A stretch of DNA of 64,000 nucleotides from DASUPK01 sp963744105 (GTDB taxonomy: Bacteria > Actinomycetota > Thermoleophilia > Solirubrobacterales > 70-9), in contig CAVUSJ010000004.1 in assembly GCA_963744105.1 (NCBI GenBank), forward strand, positions 186,001 through 250,000, written 5' to 3'. Below, piece by piece: positions 7,641 through 16,360 of the stretch. Both the position numbers and the translations under genes were made by a program. The first letter of the stretch is position 1. Every line of letters begins with the position of its first letter. The notes under the pieces were generated by a model that did no database searches, was not told where the DNA came from, and saw nothing but the letters and a program-made list of their open reading frames with translations.

Positions 7641-8740
7641 GAGTGCTCAGCCTCCCAGCGCGCGTAGTCCTCGGTGAAGTAGTGGAGGCGGATCTTCTTG
7701 AACTCCGTCGAGGAGTAGAGGACCGCGCGATCGTCCCCGTGGAGGTCGTGCTCGTCGGCGATGCCGTCGAGGATCGCGTCGCACTCCTCCTTGGAGCGGC
7801 CGTGGGCCATCGTGAACACGCTGTACGGCCAGTCGGGGTAGGTCGGGCGCTGGTAGCAGTGGGAGATGCCGCGCACGGCGGACATGCGGCCTCCGACCTC
7901 CAGGACCTTGTCCTCGGGAACGCGCCAGACGCCCATCCCGTTCGCGGAGAAGCCGGCGCGGCGGTGATAGAGGATCGCCGCGACGCGCCGCAGGATCTTG
8001 CGGTCGATCATCCCGCGCAGGTGGTCGAGGAGTTCGTCGGTGCTCATCCCGACCTCGGAGGCGGCCGCGTCGTAGGGGCGGTCGGTGACCTCCATCGGGC
8101 CCTGAAGCGCGCGAATCACTGCGATGTCCGTCTCGTCGTAGGGCTGGGGCTCGAGCTCGCGCGGCGGGGCGGCCTCGACGGAGGCGGCGAGCGCCTCGGT
8201 GCCGCCCTCCATCTCGAGGTTCATGTTGATCTTGAAGAGCTGGAGGGTGGGCAGCTGGCGAATCGACTCGGCGCCGGTCAGTCGCTGGAGCACCTCCAGG
8301 GTGCCCTCAAGCCCGAGCTTCGAGTCGGGCGGCGTCGCGATCGTGAACCAGAGGTTGAACTCGTGGGTCCGCAGGTAGTTGTGCGAGACGCCGGGATGCT
8401 CGTTGATGATCTGAGCGGCCCGGTGCGGGTTCTCGGAGTCGACCTTGGCCGCGACCAGCATCGAGCTGTAGCCGAGGGCGCGCGTGTCGAAGATCGGGGT
8501 TATCTCGCGGATGATCCGCCCGTCGAGCAGGCGCTGGGTGCGCTCCTTCACCTCGCTCGGATCGAGCTCCGCCTCAGCGGCGATCAGTTCGAAGGGCTCC
8601 GACGCGAGCGGATAGCTCGACTGGAGCAGGTTCATCAGGTGCTTATCGGTGTCGTCCAGCGGGATCGCCGCGCCGCCGGCGCGCGAGCGCAGCTTCGGCG
8701 TCGCCGCCGCGGTGGTGATCCCGTCGGCCGGCCGGTTCAC
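7637..8740 (-). CDS. Fused AhbA-AhbB-type Lrp/AsnC protein (siroheme decarboxylase family)
   Basis: The 367 residues are two tandem Lrp/AsnC modules. The first (about 30-180) starts DDTDKHLMNLLQSSYPL and has HNYLRTHEFNLWFTIATP. The second (about 195-360) has a winged-helix part and CYQRPTYPDWPYSVFTMAHG. These sequences match the AhbA and AhbB halves of siroheme decarboxylase (also NirDL/GH of heme d1 synthesis) better than ordinary AsnC regulators. It lies between hemB and hemL with four-base overlaps on the upstream side. Two readings are open: a real siroheme/heme-pathway decarboxylase, or a heme-pathway regulator derived from it. No AhbC or AhbD is visible here. Confidence 0.82.
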   Translation of the reverse strand: MNRPADGITTAAATPKLRSRAGGAAIPLDDTDKHLMNLLQSSYPLASEPFELIAAEAELDPSEVKERTQRLLDGRIIREITPIFDTRALGYSSMLVAAKVDSENPHRAAQIINEHPGVSHNYLRTHEFNLWFTIATPPDSKLGLEGTLEVLQRLTGAESIRQLPTLQLFKINMNLEMEGGTEALAASVEAAPPRELEPQPYDETDIAVIRALQGPMEVTDRPYDAAASEVGMSTDELLDHLRGMIDRKILRRVAAILYHRRAGFSANGMGVWRVPEDKVLEVGGRMSAVRGISHCYQRPTYPDWPYSVFTMAHGRSKEECDAILDGIADEHDLHGDDRAVLYSSTEFKKIRLHYFTEDYARWEAEHS

Positions 8741-9726
8741 CGGCGCGCCGCCTCGGTCGACATCCAGGCGGCGGCATCCTTGGCGAAGTAGGTGATGATC
8801 ATGTCCGCGCCGGCGCGGCGGATCGCGGTCAGGGACTCCATCGCGGCGGCCCGCTCGTCGATCCAGCCGTTGGCGGCGGCCGCCTTCAGCATCGAGTACT
8901 CGCCGCCCACGTGGTACGCGGCGAGCGGGGCCCCGGTCGCGTCCTTCACGCGGCGAATCACGTCCAGGTAGGGAAGCGCGGGCTTCACCATGACCACGTC
9001 GGCGCCCTCCTCGAGGTCGAGCTTCGCCTCGCGCACAGCCTCGTCGGTATTGGCGGGGTCCATCTGGTAACCGCGCCGGTCGCCGAACTCGGGCGTCGAC
9101 CCGGCGGCCTCCCGGAACGGGCCGTAGAACGCCGAGGCGTACTTGGCGCTGTAGGCGATGATCGGCACGGAGGAGTGGCCCTCCTCGTCGAGCTGGCTGC
9201 GGATCGCGCCGATGCGCCCGTCCATCATGTCGCTCGGAGCCACTGCGTCCGCACCGGCGGCCGCGTGGGAGATCGCGGTCTTGGCCAGCAGCTCGACGGT
9301 CAGGTCGTTGTCCACCTCGCCCCCGCGGACGATGCCGCAGTGCCCGTGCGAGGTGTACTCGCAGAGGCAGACGTCGGTGATCACGACGATCTCGGGGTGT
9401 GCCTCCTTCAGGGCGCGGACGGCCATCTGGACGACGCCCTCGTCGTCGTACGCCTCGCTGCCGACCTCGTCCTTGCTCGCCGGGATGCCGAAGAGCAGGA
9501 CGGCGCGCACACCGGCGGCCGCGATCTCCGTGACCTCCGCGACCGCCTCGGAGATCGAGAGCCGCTCCATGCCGGGCATCGAGTCGATCGGCTCGCGGAC
9601 CCCCTCGCCGGCCGTGATGAAGAGCGGCTGGACGAGATGGTCCGCGGTCAGGTCCGTCTCGCGGACCAGATCGCGAAGCGGCTCCGTGCGGCGGAGGCGG
9701 CGAAGTCGTGTCGCCGGAAAGCTCAT
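8737..9726 (-). CDS. hemB: Delta-aminolevulinic acid dehydratase (porphobilinogen synthase)
   Basis: Condenses two 5-aminolevulinates to porphobilinogen. Visible are the zinc-type Cys cluster DVCLCEYTSHGHCG, the first active-site Lys in IAYSAKYASAFYGPFR, and the Schiff-base Lys in VMVKPALPYLDVI. The frame is open to TTG 9756. I choose ATG 9726 because it begins SFPATRLRRLRR as in the family and lies seven bases after a TAGAAT -10-like hexamer, suggesting a leaderless transcript. It then gives 329 residues. The stop overlaps the AhbA/B-type start (ATGA). Confidence 0.95.
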   Translation of the reverse strand: MSFPATRLRRLRRTEPLRDLVRETDLTADHLVQPLFITAGEGVREPIDSMPGMERLSISEAVAEVTEIAAAGVRAVLLFGIPASKDEVGSEAYDDEGVVQMAVRALKEAHPEIVVITDVCLCEYTSHGHCGIVRGGEVDNDLTVELLAKTAISHAAAGADAVAPSDMMDGRIGAIRSQLDEEGHSSVPIIAYSAKYASAFYGPFREAAGSTPEFGDRRGYQMDPANTDEAVREAKLDLEEGADVVMVKPALPYLDVIRRVKDATGAPLAAYHVGGEYSMLKAAAANGWIDERAAAMESLTAIRRAGADMIITYFAKDAAAWMSTEAARR

Positions 9727-9733
9727 AGGAGTG

Positions 9734-9739
9734 ATTCTA
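9734..9739 (-). promoter_or_regulatory. -10-like TAGAAT for a possibly leaderless hemB mRNA
   Basis: On the minus strand TAGAAT is followed by seven bases and then the hemB ATG. The spacing would put the transcription start at or next to the initiator codon. There is no Shine-Dalgarno sequence between them. No convincing -35 was found. Confidence 0.4.
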
Positions 9740-9748
9740 GGGCCGGGG

Positions 9749-11101
9749 TTAAGCAAACCTTCGCAAAGCGAGCCGCGCCAGCACGAGATAGCCCAGGGTC
9801 AGCAGGGCCAGGTGGAGCAGCGGCAGGCCGAGCGACGGGCCGGACGCCGAGAGAGCGCCCGAGAGCGCGTCGACGGCCGCGCGGAATGGGAAGGCTCCGG
9901 CGATCACGTGGATCACGTCGAGTAGCCCCTTGCTCACGGTCCCCGACGGGACCAGCGAGATGAAGGCGACCGGCAGCGCCAGGGCGAAGGCGAGCAGGGC
10001 GCTCGCTCGCACCTCCCGCGCCGCCGCGCCGATCGCCAGACCGAGGCCGGATGAGGCTGCCCCCGCCAGCAGGATCGCCGGGACGATCAGGTAGATCCGG
10101 CTCCAGGAGATGGACTCGAATGGCGTGATCGCGATCAGCATCAGCAGCGTCACGAGCAGGGCGGCGGCAGTGCCGAGAGTCGCCTTCTCGACCAACAGCC
10201 CGGTGCGGCTCACCAGGCCCCGGGTGAGCCGGGTGAAGGTGTTCTCCTCCCGCTCCAGGGCGAGCGATCCCGAGACGAGCAGGACGGTGACGAAGAGCAG
10301 TGTGATCGCGGCGGCGACCGCGACCGCGAACGTGTCGAGCGGGGGGACGCTGCCGGCGATCACGTCCTTGTTCACGGCGATCGGCTGGCGGACCGACGCG
10401 AGCAGGCTGTTCGCGAGCGCGAGGTTCTGCCGCGCGAGGCGGGCGAAGGAGCTCACCTGCGCCACCTGCGCTCGCTTGCCCGGCGGCAGGCTCGACTCCA
10501 CCTGGTTGAGGATCTGCTCAGCCTTCCGCAGCCCGAGGATGTGGACCGTCTGGTTGAGGAAGGGGATCTCGAAGGACCCGCCGTCGGCGAGGATCCGCTC
10601 GTAGTCCCCGGCGACGGAGCTGATCTTCTCCGAGAGCAGCAGGTTCGCCTGGGTGAGCAGCGAGCGGATCCGGTCGTCCACGACCTGCGCCTTGAGCGGA
10701 TCGTCGTTGTTGACGATCACGTCGACCGTCGCCGGCTCGCTCGAGTTGGTGGTGAGCTCGCCCTGAAGCTTGCTGATGAAGTCCGGCGGCAGGATCAGCC
10801 CGCCGAGGACGTCGCCGTCCTTGACCTTCTGCACGACCTCGGCGCGGCTGGAGACGTCGACGCAGTCGATCTTCGCGCAGAGCTGGCGGCGCGCCTCGTT
10901 CTGGCTGAAGCCGCCGGTCCCGAGCTGGAGACCCGTACCGGCCGGGATCTGGTTGAGGAAGGCAACGCGCGGCTTCTCGGGGCTTCTGGAGATTGCCAGC
11001 CCGATCAGCACCGCGAGCACGATCGGATAGATCACCAGCAGTCCGGTGACCAGCGGCGAGCGCCGCAGCAGCTGTAGGTCCTTGACCAGCAGCCAGCGCA
11101 T
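9749..11101 (-). CDS. ABC-2 type transporter permease
   Basis: A 450-residue membrane protein with the ABC-2 (YhgE/CcmB-like) plan. One N-terminal membrane helix (about 17-40) is followed by a ~200-residue extracytoplasmic domain and then five to six C-terminal helices, the first starting near residue 255. Its start overlaps the ATPase gene stop by one base (TGATG), so the pair forms one exporter. The substrate is unknown. Proximity to hemB/hemL does not prove a role in heme transport. The stop overlaps the longest possible hemB frame, but not hemB from 9726. Confidence 0.85.
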   Translation of the reverse strand: MRWLLVKDLQLLRRSPLVTGLLVIYPIVLAVLIGLAISRSPEKPRVAFLNQIPAGTGLQLGTGGFSQNEARRQLCAKIDCVDVSSRAEVVQKVKDGDVLGGLILPPDFISKLQGELTTNSSEPATVDVIVNNDDPLKAQVVDDRIRSLLTQANLLLSEKISSVAGDYERILADGGSFEIPFLNQTVHILGLRKAEQILNQVESSLPPGKRAQVAQVSSFARLARQNLALANSLLASVRQPIAVNKDVIAGSVPPLDTFAVAVAAAITLLFVTVLLVSGSLALEREENTFTRLTRGLVSRTGLLVEKATLGTAAALLVTLLMLIAITPFESISWSRIYLIVPAILLAGAASSGLGLAIGAAAREVRASALLAFALALPVAFISLVPSGTVSKGLLDVIHVIAGAFPFRAAVDALSGALSASGPSLGLPLLHLALLTLGYLVLARLALRRFA

Positions 11102-11850
11102 CAGTAGCCCCGCTGCCGAAGGAATCGGACGAAGTCGTACTCGGCGGTCGGCGGCTGGCCCTTGGGGCGAGCCCCGGCGGCCCTGCGCATCTGGGCGAGC
11201 GAGCCGTTGAAGATCGACTCGCCGTCAGCCAGGACCATCAGCCGGTCCCCGTACTGGCTTGCCTCCTCGATCTGATGGGTGGAGTAGATGACAGTGGTCC
11301 CGGCCTTGGCCAGCCCCGCCACGAACTCCCAGAGCCGCACCCGCTGGCTCGGGTCGAGGCCGGAGCTGGGCTCGTCCAGCAGGAGGACGGAGGGATCGCC
11401 GAGCAGCCCGATCGCGATATTGATGCGCTGCTGGTTGCCGCCGGAGAGCGAGGAGACCTGGTCGTGACGGCGGTCCGCCAGCCCCGTCTGGTCCAGCATC
11501 CGCTCGACGATCTCCTCGATGTCCGGCGCATCCTCCATCCGCGCGAAGAGGCGAAGGTTCTCCTCGACGGTGAGGCGCCGGTAGAGCGCGGCCTGCTGCG
11601 GCACCCAGCCGACCTCGCCCTCGACGCGGTTGATCACCCCCGAGTCAGGGGCGGTGATCCCAGCGAGGATCGAGAGCAGCGTGGTCTTGCCGGCGCCGTT
11701 GGGCCCGAGGACGGCCAGCAGCTCTCCCTTGCGTGCCTCGAGGTCGACGCCGTCGAGGGCCCGCTGGTGGCCGAAGGACTTGGAGAGGCCCTCGACCTCG
11801 AGCACGGGGGCGACCTGGCGCCGTCGCGCCCGCGGAGGCTTCTCGCTCAT
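11101..11850 (-). CDS. ABC transporter ATP-binding protein
   Basis: Nucleotide-binding subunit of the adjacent ABC-2 exporter. In 249 residues it has Walker A GPNGAGKTT, Q-loop GWVPQQAALY, signature SLSGGNQQR, Walker B LLLDEPSSGLDP and the switch His in YSTHQ. The signature carries NQQ instead of the common GMKR variant, and the order is otherwise standard. It is the first gene of the leftward array, 56 bases from the divergent ymdB. Confidence 0.93.
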   Translation of the reverse strand: MSEKPPRARRRQVAPVLEVEGLSKSFGHQRALDGVDLEARKGELLAVLGPNGAGKTTLLSILAGITAPDSGVINRVEGEVGWVPQQAALYRRLTVEENLRLFARMEDAPDIEEIVERMLDQTGLADRRHDQVSSLSGGNQQRINIAIGLLGDPSVLLLDEPSSGLDPSQRVRLWEFVAGLAKAGTTVIYSTHQIEEASQYGDRLMVLADGESIFNGSLAQMRRAAGARPKGQPPTAEYDFVRFLRQRGY

Positions 11851-11906
11851 CGCGCGAAAGCTAGCGGGATGACCGCGCCCGCACGTCGTCTACGCTCCTC
11901 CGCCTG

Positions 11907-12686
11907 ATGAGGCTCCTCTTCATAGGAGACGTCGTCGGCAAGCCCGGCCGAGAGGGCATGGCGGCGGCGATGCCCGGGCTCCGCGCCGAGCACATGCCCG
12001 ACCTCGTGGTCGTGAACGGCGAGAACGCGGCCGGCGGGGTCGGGATCACCGAGGAGACGGCGGCCCAGATCTATGCGGCTGGCGCCGACGTGATCACGCT
12101 CGGCAACCACACCTACCGCCACAAGGACGTCTATCCGTACCTCGATTCCGAGACCCGGATCATCCGTCCCGCCAACTTCACGCCCCAGAACCCAGGGCGG
12201 GGCCACACGATCGTCGAGGCCGCGGGCATGAGGGTCGCGGTGATCAACCTGAGCGGCCAGATGCACCTGCAGGTCGACCGCAACCCGTTTCCCGCGATCG
12301 ACGACCTGCTTGTCTCGCTCGCCGGCGCGGCCGACGCGTTCGTCGTGGACTTCCACGCCGAGCTCACCAGCGAGAAGGTGGCGATGGGCTGGCACCTCGA
12401 CGGGCGCGTCGCGGCGGTCCTCGGGACCCACACCCACGTGCCCACCTCGGACTTCCGGGTGCTTCCGGGCGGCACCGCTCACATCTCGGACGTCGGCATG
12501 ACCGGCTCCCGGGCCGGCGTCATCGGCGTGAAGCGCGAGCAGGCGCTACGCGCCTTCAAGACGCAGCTGCCGGTGCGCTTCGACGGAGCGGACGAGGACG
12601 TCTGGGTCATGGGCGTCGCGGTCGAGATCGGGGACGACGGGCTGGCTCGTGGGATCGACCAGATCCTCCTCCCCGTCTCCACCTAG
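11907..12686 (+). CDS. ymdB: YmdB-family metallophosphoesterase
   Basis: Dinuclear-metal phosphodiesterase of the TIGR00282 family, which hydrolyses 2',3'-cyclic nucleotides in Bacillus. The 259 residues show the metal ligands in order: LFIGDVVGKPGREG, VVNGENAAGG, TLGNHTYRHKD, DFHAELTSEKVA and LGTHTHVPTSD. The C-terminal GMTGSRAGVIGV is also typical. The length matches the family. It stands alone and is divergent from the ABC operon. Its last 141 bases overlap the convergent frame of the next membrane protein. Confidence 0.93.
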   Translation: MRLLFIGDVVGKPGREGMAAAMPGLRAEHMPDLVVVNGENAAGGVGITEETAAQIYAAGADVITLGNHTYRHKDVYPYLDSETRIIRPANFTPQNPGRGHTIVEAAGMRVAVINLSGQMHLQVDRNPFPAIDDLLVSLAGAADAFVVDFHAELTSEKVAMGWHLDGRVAAVLGTHTHVPTSDFRVLPGGTAHISDVGMTGSRAGVIGVKREQALRAFKTQLPVRFDGADEDVWVMGVAVEIGDDGLARGIDQILLPVST

Positions 12687-14288
12687 GGGAACGGTTCCCG
12701 CCGCCAGCAGGGCGATCAGCAGGAACGGCAGGAACCAGGGGATGTAGAGGTAGAACCAGTGGTCGACGGTCAGCTCCATGCCGATCATCACCGCCGCCCC
12801 GAGCGCGGCCACGGTGATGTGATCGCGCCGGCGCGGGCGGAAGGCCACGAGCAGCGCCAGGCCCACGACCGCGGCCTTGACGACGGCCTGCAGCCAGCCG
12901 AGTGAGTGGTCCTGCCCCCAAACGCTGAAGGGGGAGTTGCGGCCGCCCTGCTCGGCGATCGTCCGGTGCCAGAACGTCGAGAGGCCCGGGTCTTCGAGCG
13001 CCTGGAAGCAGACTGCGAGGACCGTGAGCGCGAAGGCGATGGTGAAGGGAACGATCACCTTCGCGTAGCGGCGCAGCTTGGTGCGGCGGCGGTGTTCGTG
13101 GCCGCCGTTTGGGTCCGTCGCCCCGTAGGTCGCGAACAGGGGGCCGAGGGCGAGCGGAGCGAACTTGGTCATCGACGTCAGCCCCAGCGTGATCCCTCGC
13201 GGGATCGGCGCGGTGAGGCATAAGAGGGTCGCCGCCAGGCCGAGGGAGACCAGGGCGTCGTTTGTGTTCGACTCCAGCACGTAGGCCGTGTACGGGCAGG
13301 CCGCCCAGGCGAAGCAGAGCAGGATGCCGAGCTCCGTCCCCCGGCGGCCGCGCCGGAAGCGCCTGCCGAGCAGGAAGAGAACGCCGATCGTCGCCAGGTC
13401 GAAAAAGATCGAGGCGGCGTGGGCGGCGGGGAGATCGTCCCAGGTGCCGCTCCACGGGAAGATCTGCTCGAAGGGCACGTACGCGTAGTAGGCGACCGGG
13501 CCGTAGGTGTCACCCGATTGGTCGTCCGAGGGGAAGTTGTCGTAGACCGGCTTGCGGTCCGCGATCCGGTCGGCGCCGATCACGCCGGAGTAGCCGACGT
13601 CGATCACGTTGGAGTCCGTCACGTTCAGGGCGACGCGACCGGCGATCAGCGCGACCGTCATCACGGCGAGCACCGCGATCGGCATGGTCGGCCGCAGGCC
13701 CGAGCCCTGTTTTCGCCGGAAGCCGAGCCAGAGCGCTCGGCCGAGCAGATAGAGCAGGGGCGGGTAGGCCAGCGGGACCGAGAGTCCGATGTTGCCCTTG
13801 TTGAAGAAGTAGTGGGAGAGCCCGAATCCGGCGACGATGACCAGCAGGTCCAGATGGGCCAGCCGGAAGGGGCGGCGCCAGTCGAGCAGCCCGAGGACGA
13901 AGATCCCGCAGAGGGGGAGCCAGATGTAAGGCGCGTTCACCATCCGGCCGAAGGCCCCTGGATAGCCCCGCGCCATGCGCCATGCGACCTGGTAGCCCGT
14001 CCAGGACTCGAGGACGTCTCCGGTGTGCGGGTCGATCACCACCTGGACGACCTCGTCCGAGCCGTTGAAGAACCCGACCTCCCACAGGCCCGTGGACTGG
14101 TTCCGGCTCGCCGACGGCGCCAGGTTCGGGTGCTGCTCCCTGGCCGCGACGGCCTTGGGATCGAGCTTGGCGATCTCGATCGCCTTCTGCTGGCTGATCT
14201 GGTGAGGCTCGGCGGCGCCGGCCGAGCCGGGCGAGAGCAGCGTTGCCGCGAGAAGTCCGAGGAGGAAGAGAAGAACCGGCTTCGCCAT
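12546..14288 (-). CDS. Polytopic membrane protein, putative lipid-linked glycosyltransferase with PepSY-like N-domain
   Basis: A ~580-residue protein. From ATG 14288 it begins with a signal peptide (MAKPVLLFLLGLLAATLL, cleavage near GAA). An extracytoplasmic PepSY-like segment follows (KAIEIAKLDPKAVAA... VVQVVIDPHTGDVLESWTGYQ), and then about ten membrane helices. The loop YDNFPSDDQSGDTYGPVAYYAYVPFE with its Asp pair resembles the catalytic loop of GT-C (GT87/GT39-like) enzymes. ATG 14303 is an alternative start. The last ~47 residues are encoded opposite ymdB. It follows gtrA in the same direction; a role in modifying a lipid-linked glycan is inferred. Confidence 0.75.
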   Translation of the reverse strand: MAKPVLLFLLGLLAATLLSPGSAGAAEPHQISQQKAIEIAKLDPKAVAAREQHPNLAPSASRNQSTGLWEVGFFNGSDEVVQVVIDPHTGDVLESWTGYQVAWRMARGYPGAFGRMVNAPYIWLPLCGIFVLGLLDWRRPFRLAHLDLLVIVAGFGLSHYFFNKGNIGLSVPLAYPPLLYLLGRALWLGFRRKQGSGLRPTMPIAVLAVMTVALIAGRVALNVTDSNVIDVGYSGVIGADRIADRKPVYDNFPSDDQSGDTYGPVAYYAYVPFEQIFPWSGTWDDLPAAHAASIFFDLATIGVLFLLGRRFRRGRRGTELGILLCFAWAACPYTAYVLESNTNDALVSLGLAATLLCLTAPIPRGITLGLTSMTKFAPLALGPLFATYGATDPNGGHEHRRRTKLRRYAKVIVPFTIAFALTVLAVCFQALEDPGLSTFWHRTIAEQGGRNSPFSVWGQDHSLGWLQAVVKAAVVGLALLVAFRPRRRDHITVAALGAAVMIGMELTVDHWFYLYIPWFLPFLLIALLAAGTVPLGGDGEEDLVDPTSQPVVPDLDRDAHDPDVLVRSVEAHRQLRLEGA

Positions 14289-14316
14289 CAGGCGGGGGCG
14301 CATGCGGGCGCCCAGA

Positions 14317-14357
14317 ATAAGTCGCTTCGGGCTTCGCACTTCGCTCCAATAGCGAGC
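14317..14357. repeat. Dispersed intergenic repeat, copy A
   Basis: A ~41-bp element beginning ATAAGTCGCTTCGGGCTTCG and ending in a small inverted repeat (CGCT...AGCG). It matches 27 of the first 31 positions of a second copy at 35990-36032. It lies between the gtrA stop and the start of the membrane protein gene. Confidence 0.6.
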
Positions 14358-14370
14358 GCCCTTGCGCCCC

Positions 14371-14796
14371 CTAGTCGTCGAACGTCCACAGCTTGTTGCC
14401 GATGAAGTTGAAGGGCATGGCGAGCGCCACCGAGATCGCCTGGGCGGGCAGCTCGCTCATTCCGCCGCCGACCAGGAGCTTGAGCGCGATCAGGTTGATC
14501 ACCAGCGCGAGCACGCTGACCGTGAAGAAGCGCGCTGCCTGAAAGCCCGCGTGGCCGTGCTTCGCGTCGAAGGTCCAGTGGCGGTTCCACCAGAAGTTGC
14601 TCGTGACGGCGACGCAGAAGGCGATGATGGCCGCGGGGATGTAGTGGATGTGAAATCCCTTGTTGACCAGCGCGAACACCGCCAGGTTGATCAGGTAGCC
14701 CGAGGCTCCGACGATCCCGAACTGGAAGAGCTGGAGCCAGTTGCCCGCCTTCAGCGTCCCGCGCCCGATGCGCTTGGCCGTCTCGACGGGGGTCAT
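14371..14796 (-). CDS. GtrA-family membrane protein
   Basis: GtrA-like proteins are small four-helix membrane proteins that help flip or use prenyl-linked sugars. From ATG 14796 the product has 141 residues with four hydrophobic helices, FGIVGASGYLINLAVF at the start, the typical SNFWWNRHWTF between helices 2 and 3, and FNFIGNKLWTF at the C-terminus. The ATG overlaps the preceding phosphodiesterase stop (ATGA), which sets the start despite an open frame up to 14865. Its partner is probably a glycosyltransferase such as the downstream membrane protein. Confidence 0.9.
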   Translation of the reverse strand: MTPVETAKRIGRGTLKAGNWLQLFQFGIVGASGYLINLAVFALVNKGFHIHYIPAAIIAFCVAVTSNFWWNRHWTFDAKHGHAGFQAARFFTVSVLALVINLIALKLLVGGGMSELPAQAISVALAMPFNFIGNKLWTFDD

Positions 14797-16328
14797 CCCT
14801 GAGGCCCTCCGCCGTTGACTCCGAAGTGCTCGAGGATCACCGGTGCGAGGTCCCGCAGCGCCCATTGCGGCCGCTTACCCGGACGCTTCGGGCCGCAACC
14901 GACGAAGACCGCCGGCCCCAGCGAGTCGCCGCGCCCCAGCGAGCCGTGGCTCCCGCCGCCGGCGTGGCTGATCCCGCCCCAGTCGACGCACTCGTAGCCC
15001 TCGGCGGCCGAGATCAGGATGTCGCCGGCGTGGGGCGAGGTGAGGGCCGACCAGAGCCGGGAGAGGGCGTCCGGGTACTCCTCCGACTCGAACCGGCCGC
15101 GTGTGATGTCCGCGTCGAGCGCCTCGGGCTCGCCGCTGATCGCCCAGCGGTTGCCGCGCAGATCGCGCAGCTGGCCTCCGGGGCGGAACCTGAACTCGCG
15201 TCCGTCCCGTTCGACCACGGCCTCGGCGACGACTGGCTCCTCCAGGCCCACTCCCTTCCGCAGCACCGGCGTGCCGTCCTCCCGCGCCAGCCAGGTCACC
15301 ACGTCGACACCGGTGAGGTCGCGCAGGCGCAGCCGGGCACGCTCGTGGGTCGCGGCATGGCGCCGGCCCGTGTCGAGGATGTAGACGGCCCCGGCGCGCG
15401 AGGTCGGGCTGACCGCGATCTCGGCCTCCTCGGGCCGGTCGGTGTTGGGCTGGAGCACCGCCCAATCCTCGGCGAGCTCGTCCGCGAGCGGAAGGGCATG
15501 CTCGACGGCCGTCTGGGCGTGGTCGGCCGTCAGGATCACCGCGTGCTCCTTCAAGAAGGCGTCGAGGCCGCCCCCGGCCTCGACGATCCGGGTGAACATC
15601 GCGTCCGCCTTGGCGATCGAGTCCACCTGGGCCTCGGGTCCGTGCCGGTGCGAGTGGAAATCGTTGTCGGGAAGGCTGAAGAGGAGGAAGTCGTAGGCGC
15701 CCTCGGAGACGAGGCTCTCGGCCACGCAGGCGGAGTACTCGTCACGAGTGCCCGGGCGGGTGAAGCTGGGACCGCAGCCGGTCGGGCGGCTCGCGTAGAG
15801 GTCTCCGTAGAAGAACTCGTCGGGGCCCCAAACCGCGTGGCGGAAGTTGGCCGCGGCGGCCGCTCGCTTCACCAGCCCCTCGAGGCCGAGCTGATGGCGC
15901 TGGCGCCCTCGGTAGATCAGGAACGGGGTGGCGGCGGTGCGGATCCCCGCGTCCCCGAGCCGCTCGAACACCGTCTTCGCCTGCCAGCTCAGGTGGTCGA
16001 GGTTCATGTTGTAGACGAGGTCGTACATCGCCCTGAAGAGCCCGAACGTCCTGGTCGCCTCGAACGAGGAGCCGTACTCGATGTAGCGGCGCTCGAGGCG
16101 GTGGTACCAGTTCATCCCCATCACCCAGTGGCCGGCCGGGCCGAGGCCGGTCATCATCTCCGAGCTCGCCACCGGGGTGACGGAGGGGAAGCTGGAGACC
16201 ACGTCGGTGACGGTCTGCCCCCGCTCCATCAGCGCCCCGAAGGTCGGGGCCTGATCCTCCTCGACTGCGCGCAGGAGCATCTCGGGGTGCATCGCATCGA
16301 CGACGACGAGAACGAGCTTCCGCGGCAC
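14793..16328 (-). CDS. Alkaline-phosphatase-superfamily phosphodiesterase
   Basis: A 511-residue type I phosphodiesterase/nucleotide pyrophosphatase-like protein. The N-terminus LVLVVVDAMHPEML carries the metal Asp, PSVTPVASSEMMTGLGPAGHW has the usual Thr/Ser nucleophile region (T in SVTPV), and later metal ligands are in SLPDNDFHSHRHGPEAQVDSI and ILTADHAQTAV. A His near the end (ISHAGGGSHGSLG) completes the set. There is no signal peptide. It starts with GTG and overlaps gtrA. The substrate is unknown; phosphodiester lipids or glycans are possible given the neighbours. Confidence 0.85.
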   Translation of the reverse strand: MPRKLVLVVVDAMHPEMLLRAVEEDQAPTFGALMERGQTVTDVVSSFPSVTPVASSEMMTGLGPAGHWVMGMNWYHRLERRYIEYGSSFEATRTFGLFRAMYDLVYNMNLDHLSWQAKTVFERLGDAGIRTAATPFLIYRGRQRHQLGLEGLVKRAAAAANFRHAVWGPDEFFYGDLYASRPTGCGPSFTRPGTRDEYSACVAESLVSEGAYDFLLFSLPDNDFHSHRHGPEAQVDSIAKADAMFTRIVEAGGGLDAFLKEHAVILTADHAQTAVEHALPLADELAEDWAVLQPNTDRPEEAEIAVSPTSRAGAVYILDTGRRHAATHERARLRLRDLTGVDVVTWLAREDGTPVLRKGVGLEEPVVAEAVVERDGREFRFRPGGQLRDLRGNRWAISGEPEALDADITRGRFESEEYPDALSRLWSALTSPHAGDILISAAEGYECVDWGGISHAGGGSHGSLGRGDSLGPAVFVGCGPKRPGKRPQWALRDLAPVILEHFGVNGGGPQG

Positions 16329-16360
16329 GGCTAGGAGAAGAATCCGGTTGTGGGCGTCAT

